Assembly: GCA_002838205.1 (NCBI GenBank)
Contig: CP017950.1
Coordinates: forward strand, 750,858-814,857
DNA length: 64,000 bases
Origin: Tenericutes bacterium MZ-XQ
GTDB taxonomy: Bacteria > Bacillota_I > Bacilli_A > Acholeplasmatales > Acholeplasmataceae
Direction: 5' to 3'
Part shown: positions 59,076 to 64,000 of the stretch, one piece after another
Numbering within the stretch: the stretch's first letter is position 1
How the letters are laid out: each line of letters opens with the position of its first letter
Program-made: the position numbers and the translations under genes
The notes under the pieces: model-generated
The model's database searches: none
Told to the model about the DNA's origin: nothing
The model's input: the letters and a program-made list of their open reading frames with translations, nothing else

Positions 59076-60998
59076 TTATAGATTTAAAGCATCAAACGCA
59101 ACGCCATTACCTTCGTAATAACGAGAAAACATTTCATAAAATTCAAGTCTTAGTACTTGAATACCAACAATCATACCTTCAAGAGCCATTACAAATATGT
59201 TACCGAAGATAAGGACCACAATACTTCCCGCTCCTCCGACCATTTCCATCAGGCTCATGACCACTAGCATCATACCAGCATGGGATAGTATAAATCCTCC
59301 AACACGCAAGAATGACATTGTATTGGTTACATAAGACAAGACGATTTCAAACAGTTCGAAGAATCCTTCAACAAAGAATCCTCCAAATCCAGTTGGAAAC
59401 ATCTTATGTCCATGGAATTTTCTTTCAATAGGTTCTTTAAAGAAAATGAGTAACATCGGAATACCAATGAAAATTAATATAGTTATTGTGTTAAATACTG
59501 GTATCAAAAGTCCCATCTGTAAAACAACACCAACTAGAATAAATCCATATAGCATAAATCCGGCAAGCCCATTATGTGATGCAATCAGTTCTGCATAATG
59601 TTTCTTCCTGATTAATGTTATGATATTAAAAATCATTGCAATTAAAATAAGTGTTGCGCCAATACCAATAGCAGTAATCAACAATGTCATTGTAAAATTT
59701 GAATCCATGACATGTATTGGTTTCTCAGCAAAACCTAAAGCATGGAACATTGGATTAAGTATCTCTTCATTTCCAAAGACCGAGCCATATATGAGTCCAA
59801 AGATCGCAGAGGATAATCCGATTCTCACACCAACTGCACCAAGTCTCATGCCTTTATACTTATAAAGTAACCAGCCGATAAGCATTAGAACAAGTCCTTG
59901 TCCTAAATCACCAAACATCATTCCAAAGAGTAATGAATAAGTAATTGCGACAAATGGTGTTGGATCTATATCTTTATATCCAGGTAAACCATACATTTCC
60001 ACAAACAATCCAAATGGTTTTGAAAACCAGCCATTTTTTAATTTCGTAGGTGGTGTAATACGTTTATCACTATCTGCTTCCTGTACTTCAATCTCAACAG
60101 TATCTTTCATATCTTTAAAAGCTGCTTGAACTCTTGAAACATTGTGATCTTCAACGAATCCGGATATTGTGAATTTATCTCCAAGTCCGACAACATATTT
60201 TTTTGCTTCAAATGTTCTATTTAAGAACAACAACTCAGACTTTATACAAGAAAGTCGATTGCTACATCCACAAGAGATATCATAAATATCATATTTATAA
60301 TTATCAATCATCTTTTGTGCTTGTTTAATTTCTTCTTCTAAAGCTTTAGCGGCTTCCTTAGGTCGTCCATGTACAAAATCAGGAATAAATATTCGTTCAA
60401 AGAATAATGATGAAAATATATTATCAACTTCACGTTTATACTCATCAGTTGTGTAATACATACACCAGCTATTGTTTGAATCTGTATTAAATGACTTAAA
60501 TACAAACGGTCGTGATTGGAAAAATCTAAGTTTTTCCACACTGTCATTTGGAAGTCTACCAAACCTAATTGATATAAACTCACATGCAAACAAATCATCA
60601 AGTGGAATATCTAAACTTTCAATATGTCTCACTTGAATGAGTGCATCTTTATATTTCCTAATGTGATCCTCTAACTCTTTAATACGATTTACTTCTTCAC
60701 TTAAACTTTCTTTGATTTGGGACATATAATCATACATTTCACTAAAATCATAATTATAGTCTCTAACCTCAGTATCTGGAAGATTTAAATCATATCTTTT
60801 CTCAATATCATCTAACTCTTGTAATAGTGGTTGGCATGGATTTTCAGCAACAAAAGATGTTGAACCATGTACTCGCTCTAAGATTTCACTGGCTAAAACC
60901 GGATGAAATTCTCTTAAGTCGACGAATCTTGATAAAACGGGATCTAAATTAGCAGTATTTGAAGTGATATCAATTAGTTTTATTTTTGCTATACCCAT
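59076..60998 (-). CDS. ntpI: V-type ATPase subunit I
   Basis: A 640-residue stator subunit: N-terminal cytosolic half with coiled coils (about 1-330) and seven or eight membrane helices. The half-channel Arg lies in MSFLRVGGFILSHAG (about residue 570). GMMFGDLGQGLVLMLIGW is the conserved start of the membrane half. Follows subunit C by 10 nt. Confidence 0.93.
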   Translation of the reverse strand: MGIAKIKLIDITSNTANLDPVLSRFVDLREFHPVLASEILERVHGSTSFVAENPCQPLLQELDDIEKRYDLNLPDTEVRDYNYDFSEMYDYMSQIKESLSEEVNRIKELEDHIRKYKDALIQVRHIESLDIPLDDLFACEFISIRFGRLPNDSVEKLRFFQSRPFVFKSFNTDSNNSWCMYYTTDEYKREVDNIFSSLFFERIFIPDFVHGRPKEAAKALEEEIKQAQKMIDNYKYDIYDISCGCSNRLSCIKSELLFLNRTFEAKKYVVGLGDKFTISGFVEDHNVSRVQAAFKDMKDTVEIEVQEADSDKRITPPTKLKNGWFSKPFGLFVEMYGLPGYKDIDPTPFVAITYSLLFGMMFGDLGQGLVLMLIGWLLYKYKGMRLGAVGVRIGLSSAIFGLIYGSVFGNEEILNPMFHALGFAEKPIHVMDSNFTMTLLITAIGIGATLILIAMIFNIITLIRKKHYAELIASHNGLAGFMLYGFILVGVVLQMGLLIPVFNTITILIFIGIPMLLIFFKEPIERKFHGHKMFPTGFGGFFVEGFFELFEIVLSYVTNTMSFLRVGGFILSHAGMMLVVMSLMEMVGGAGSIVVLIFGNIFVMALEGMIVGIQVLRLEFYEMFSRYYEGNGVAFDALNL

Positions 60999-61008
60999 TT
61001 CATGCCTC

Positions 61009-62046
61009 CTAATAAATTAACATTTGTTTCATTTCACCTTCACTCACTTGGTATCTAATACCTTCGATAATGTTGGTGATATTTTCTATTTCTATTTCAG
61101 CGAGTGTTATGAAAGCTGTATAAACTTTCGGCACCTCTGTTGAAAAATACATAAATTTTTTAGCTAAATCATAACGAATTTGACCTGCATAATATTCGAT
61201 GTAAACATAATCTTTGTCGCTTGTGAATTTCTGATATTCAGATTTTGCAAGATACTTCAAGATTTCATCTGGATCTTTTAAATCAATCATTTCATCAATT
61301 TTCTTTTCTTTCATACGACTATATTTGGTAATCAAAACACCTTTAATCGTTCCCGGATCAGCTTGATAAAACTTTTTCAAACGATATATTTTAGTAATGT
61401 TTGCGAGTTCTATTTTCGTTTGATAGATACTCTCTAGATCTTTTTTTAATGATCCACTGTAATGCTTTTCAATACGTCTAAAAGCTTCATCATAGTAATA
61501 CGCTTCGAGTGCATGTTCAATATCTAAGTATCTAATATTATCTTTGTTTCTTGTATAATAAGGTCTTATAATATCTTCGTAATGTGTATGCTCTAAAGCA
61601 TCTAAAAGCTCTTCAAAACTTGCTACCTTGATTAATTTTTTCATATCTAATTCGGTGTGCACGTCAAAAAAGTAAGGCAACTTACCTTTTTGATCTTCTG
61701 TATCATCAGAAATGAATGTTCTTATAATAGATAAAATAATCTCATGTTCCTGTTTTAAAATATTAAGTTCGTAATATTCTGAGTCTTTTGAATAAACCGT
61801 TTTGATCAATTTTATAACTTGATCAAATAAATTTTTTCGTATGAGAGACTCTAAATTTCCACGATGAACTGTAGATTCCGAAACATCTTTTAACACCTCT
61901 TGATAATGCGGGTGTTTTTTTAAAAATGATACCAAATCTGGAAGCGAATGAAACTTAATGAGTTTATCATAATCAGAAGGCTTCAGAAATCGTCCATACA
62001 TAGATTTTGCTTTTGTAATAATTGCATTATTAGACCACGAACTCAT
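61009..62046 (-). CDS. ntpC: V-type ATPase subunit C (d-like)
   Basis: A 345-residue subunit joining the rotor shaft to the ring (eukaryotic d homologue). SSWSNNAIITKAKSMYGRFL is the family start, and ITLAEIEIENITNIIEGIRYQ the family end. Its location before subunit I rather than after E is unusual. Confidence 0.9.
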   Translation of the reverse strand: MSSWSNNAIITKAKSMYGRFLKPSDYDKLIKFHSLPDLVSFLKKHPHYQEVLKDVSESTVHRGNLESLIRKNLFDQVIKLIKTVYSKDSEYYELNILKQEHEIILSIIRTFISDDTEDQKGKLPYFFDVHTELDMKKLIKVASFEELLDALEHTHYEDIIRPYYTRNKDNIRYLDIEHALEAYYYDEAFRRIEKHYSGSLKKDLESIYQTKIELANITKIYRLKKFYQADPGTIKGVLITKYSRMKEKKIDEMIDLKDPDEILKYLAKSEYQKFTSDKDYVYIEYYAGQIRYDLAKKFMYFSTEVPKVYTAFITLAEIEIENITNIIEGIRYQVSEGEMKQMLIY

Positions 62047-62066
62047 ATGAATTCACCTTCTTGCTA

Positions 62067-62378
62067 TTATTTAATGCAAGCTTCATAAATTTCTTCAATC
62101 CACTTTTCTTTTTGTTCTTTATATAATTTTTGAATCTCTTTTAACATTTTATCGTAGTTGTCTTTTTCTCGTTTTTGTCTTGTTTCTATTTCTTTTTGAT
62201 ATGATTCTTTTCTTTCATCTATAATTTTCTTATTCTCTGCCTCATAAGTTGCTTTAAGTTCATGAGTTTCAGTTTTAAGTAGTTCATCTAAATGATCTTT
62301 TTCTTTTTTTAGAGCTTCGATTTTTTCTCTAGCTTCTTTATCTAATCGAATCGTATCTTTAATAATTGAATTGTGCAT
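62067..62378 (-). CDS. ntpF: V-type ATPase peripheral-stalk subunit G/H
   Basis: A 103-residue, wholly coiled-coil protein (IKDTIRLDKEAREKIEALKKE, then many Lys/Glu heptads). It has the size of subunit H/G, which pairs with subunit E to form the peripheral stalk. Sequence is low complexity, so identity rests on position as first operon gene. A TATAAT box lies 33 nt upstream. Confidence 0.82.
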   Translation of the reverse strand: MHNSIIKDTIRLDKEAREKIEALKKEKDHLDELLKTETHELKATYEAENKKIIDERKESYQKEIETRQKREKDNYDKMLKEIQKLYKEQKEKWIEEIYEACIK

Positions 62379-62410
62379 AATATCACCTCATTATTTTTCC
62401 AACGTTTACC

Positions 62411-62419
62411 ATTATATCA
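62411..62419 (-). promoter_or_regulatory. -10 element of V-ATPase operon promoter
   Basis: TGATATAAT on the minus strand between proS and the first V-ATPase gene. The -35 region, in the end of proS, is weak. It could give the operon its own promoter beside read-through from proS. Confidence 0.45.
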
Positions 62420-62427
62420 CAAAAATC

Positions 62428-63858
62428 TTAATATGCACGTGCAAACCAGACAGTTTGTACTGCTTTTTTGCCCGTCACTGGACAAACATCTGTGATGAGT
62501 TTTTGTTCAAATGGTATTACTCTAGCTGTTGCTGTAGTATCCGCTTTGATTTTAAGCTCAGCTTCTTCACCAGAAATACTTAACGCAACATATCCACCTT
62601 TTTTAATATATGCTTTGAACTCTTCATATGTTTTTGCTTCATAAGTGTTTTTATTCGCATGATTTAGTGCATTTTGATACATAGCATCATGCATATCTTT
62701 TAAAATCTTATCCATATGCTTAGTTACATCTTCAACTTGATATGCTTGTTTTTTGCGATCGTGTCTAGTAACAATTACAACTTCATTATTTTCCAAATCA
62801 CGTGGTCCAACTTCGATACGAACTGGAACACCTTTCATTTCATACTCACTAAACTTCCATCCAGGAGATTTGTTAGAATCATCGACAATAACACGATATC
62901 CTTCGTCTTTGAGTGATTGATAAAGTTTTTGAGTTGCTTCTTTGACAACTTCTTTTTTTCCTTGGATTGGAATAATCACAATTTGATTTGGTGCAACGTA
63001 TGGCGGTAAAACTAATCCTTCATCATCACCATGAACCATAATCACAGCCCCAATTAAACGTGTTGAAACGCCCCAAGAAGTTTGATAAGCATATTGAATC
63101 TTATTTCTTTCATCTTGAAACTTAATATCGAATGCTTTCGCAAATTCTTGTCCAAAATAATGTGTAGTACCTGATTGTAGGGCTTGACCATCATGCATTA
63201 GAGCTTCAATCGAATAAGTTTCAACAGCACCAGCAAACTTTTCTTTTTCAGTTTTTCTACCTGTAACAAAAGGAATTGCAAGTAATTCTTTTCCTAAATC
63301 ATTATAAATATCTAAGATATCTAATGTTTCTTTTCTTGCTTCTTCTTCATTGTGGTGAACTGTATGACCTTCTTGCCATAAGAATTCTTTACCACGCAAA
63401 AATGGACGTGTTGTTTTTTCCCAACGCACCACACTACACCATTGATTATATTTTTTAGGTAAATCCCTGTAAGAATTTACGATTTTTTGATAATGCGTAC
63501 AAAATAATGTTTCAGAAGTTGGTCTAATAATCAAACGTTCTGCCAAATCTTCAACACCTGTAGTTGTAATCATTGCAGTCTCAGGAGCAAAACCTTCAAC
63601 ATGTTCTTTTTCTTTTTCAAATAAAGACTCAGGAATCACTAATGGCATATAGACATTTTCATGTCCTGTTTCTTTAAATCTTCGATCTAAATATTTTTGA
63701 ATACCTTCCCATATTGCGTATCCATATGGGCGATATATAATAAATCCTTTGACATCACTATAATCCATGAGTTCTGCTTTAAGGCACAAATCTGTATACC
63801 ATTGTGCAAAATCTTGATCTCTTGATGTAACATTTTCTACTAATTTATTTTGATTCAT
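62428..63858 (-). CDS. proS: Prolyl-tRNA synthetase (archaeal/eukaryotic-type)
   Basis: A 476-residue class II synthetase. It lacks the bacterial editing insertion and ends in the typical VWFARAY, marking the short archaeal/eukaryote-like ProRS that Mollicutes and some Firmicutes use. Motif 1 GFIIYRPYGYAIWEGIQ, motif 2 RWEKTTRPFLRGKEFLWQEG and the C-terminal anticodon and zinc-like domain are visible. The missing editing domain means mischarged Ala-tRNA(Pro) must be cleared by a free-standing protein, if at all. Confidence 0.96.
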   Translation of the reverse strand: MNQNKLVENVTSRDQDFAQWYTDLCLKAELMDYSDVKGFIIYRPYGYAIWEGIQKYLDRRFKETGHENVYMPLVIPESLFEKEKEHVEGFAPETAMITTTGVEDLAERLIIRPTSETLFCTHYQKIVNSYRDLPKKYNQWCSVVRWEKTTRPFLRGKEFLWQEGHTVHHNEEEARKETLDILDIYNDLGKELLAIPFVTGRKTEKEKFAGAVETYSIEALMHDGQALQSGTTHYFGQEFAKAFDIKFQDERNKIQYAYQTSWGVSTRLIGAVIMVHGDDEGLVLPPYVAPNQIVIIPIQGKKEVVKEATQKLYQSLKDEGYRVIVDDSNKSPGWKFSEYEMKGVPVRIEVGPRDLENNEVVIVTRHDRKKQAYQVEDVTKHMDKILKDMHDAMYQNALNHANKNTYEAKTYEEFKAYIKKGGYVALSISGEEAELKIKADTTATARVIPFEQKLITDVCPVTGKKAVQTVWFARAY

Positions 63859-63870
63859 AACTTCACCTTA

Positions 63871-64000
63871 TTATTTGTTTTTTATTTTTCTAAGAATAAA
63901 TGACACAATCGTGATGAAAAAGATAAATGAAAATATGGCTTGTATCGGAAAGAAGAAAGACATACCCATTCTAAATGCAGGCATATTAATTAAGCCTATG
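63871..64000 (-). CDS. C-terminal part of a membrane protein (cut by window edge)
   Basis: An open frame of 42 residues enters from the right edge and stops at a TAA TAA pair 12 nt before proS. It ends with a hydrophobic helix FFFPIQAIFSFIFFITIVSF and a basic tail LRKIKNK, typical of a multi-pass protein terminus. The family cannot be told from this part. Confidence 0.6.
   Translation of the reverse strand, partial: IGLINMPAFRMGMSFFFPIQAIFSFIFFITIVSFILRKIKNK

Noticed and set aside
1-64000. tRNA, rRNA or CRISPR array
   Set aside because: No cloverleaf, rRNA core sequence or regularly spaced repeats were seen in any intergenic space.

Overview
The window is AT-rich, densely packed DNA from a low-GC Firmicutes/Mollicutes-type bacterium. 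The best guess is an Acholeplasma-like or Izemoplasma-like mollicute. The clues are a V-type ATPase, a SAM-I riboswitch, nusA-infB and secA-prfB operons in Bacillus-like order, and no cell-wall or respiratory gene in view. UGA is a stop here: several genes end in TGA and an intact RF2 gene (prfB) is present. That excludes the UGA=Trp code of Mycoplasma and Spiroplasma. The assignment is inference; no rRNA lies in the window. No tRNA, rRNA or CRISPR array was seen.

Layout. 1-4904 (minus): a Wadjet-type SMC defence operon jetA-jetB-jetC, with jetC cut by the window edge. 4993-9034: DEAD-box helicase, DsbA-like protein, amidohydrolase. 9023-15713 (minus): secA-prfB-yitT-ctp-recX. 15854-18506 (minus): metK-DUF3137-lemA. 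18588-20150: an IS110-type insertion sequence with a candidate bridge RNA in its 5' region. 20180-20363 (minus): promoter, SAM-I (S-box) riboswitch and terminator that must have belonged to metK before the IS landed between them. 20377-25526 (minus): priA-fmt-pgpA-degenerate HD-GYP membrane protein. 25575-29955 (minus): rimP-nusA-ylxR-ylxQ-infB-rbfA. 30015-32917 (plus): a zinc-uptake operon znuA-znuC-znuB-zur behind two operator palindromes. 32950-36425 (minus): fused trehalose-6-P synthase/phosphatase, an aldo/keto reductase, a small membrane protein. 36493-44709: coaD, a HAD phosphatase, RNase J, exonuclease, uvrC, rpoZ, gmk, rqcH. 44815-48119 (plus): sodA, then an XRE-regulated ABC-2 export operon with its own operator pair. 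48157-52601 (minus): cation/proton antiporter, then an EF-G paralogue, a zinc-ribbon protein and hpf. 52739-53682: yidD and a membrane-bound XRE regulator. 53807-63858 (minus): a nine-gene V-type ATPase operon preceded by proS.

How it fits together. Most genes are housekeeping (translation, secretion, repair, RNA decay). Accessory points of interest are the Wadjet operon at the left edge, the IS110 element inside the metK leader, the operator-controlled zinc and ABC operons, and a membrane-energetics group (V-ATPase, CPA2 antiporter, NatAB-like exporter). The strongest unusual signal is regulatory: an intact S-box riboswitch with terminator and antiterminator is separated from metK by about 1.6 kb of IS110, whose own leader folds into two guide-like loops.
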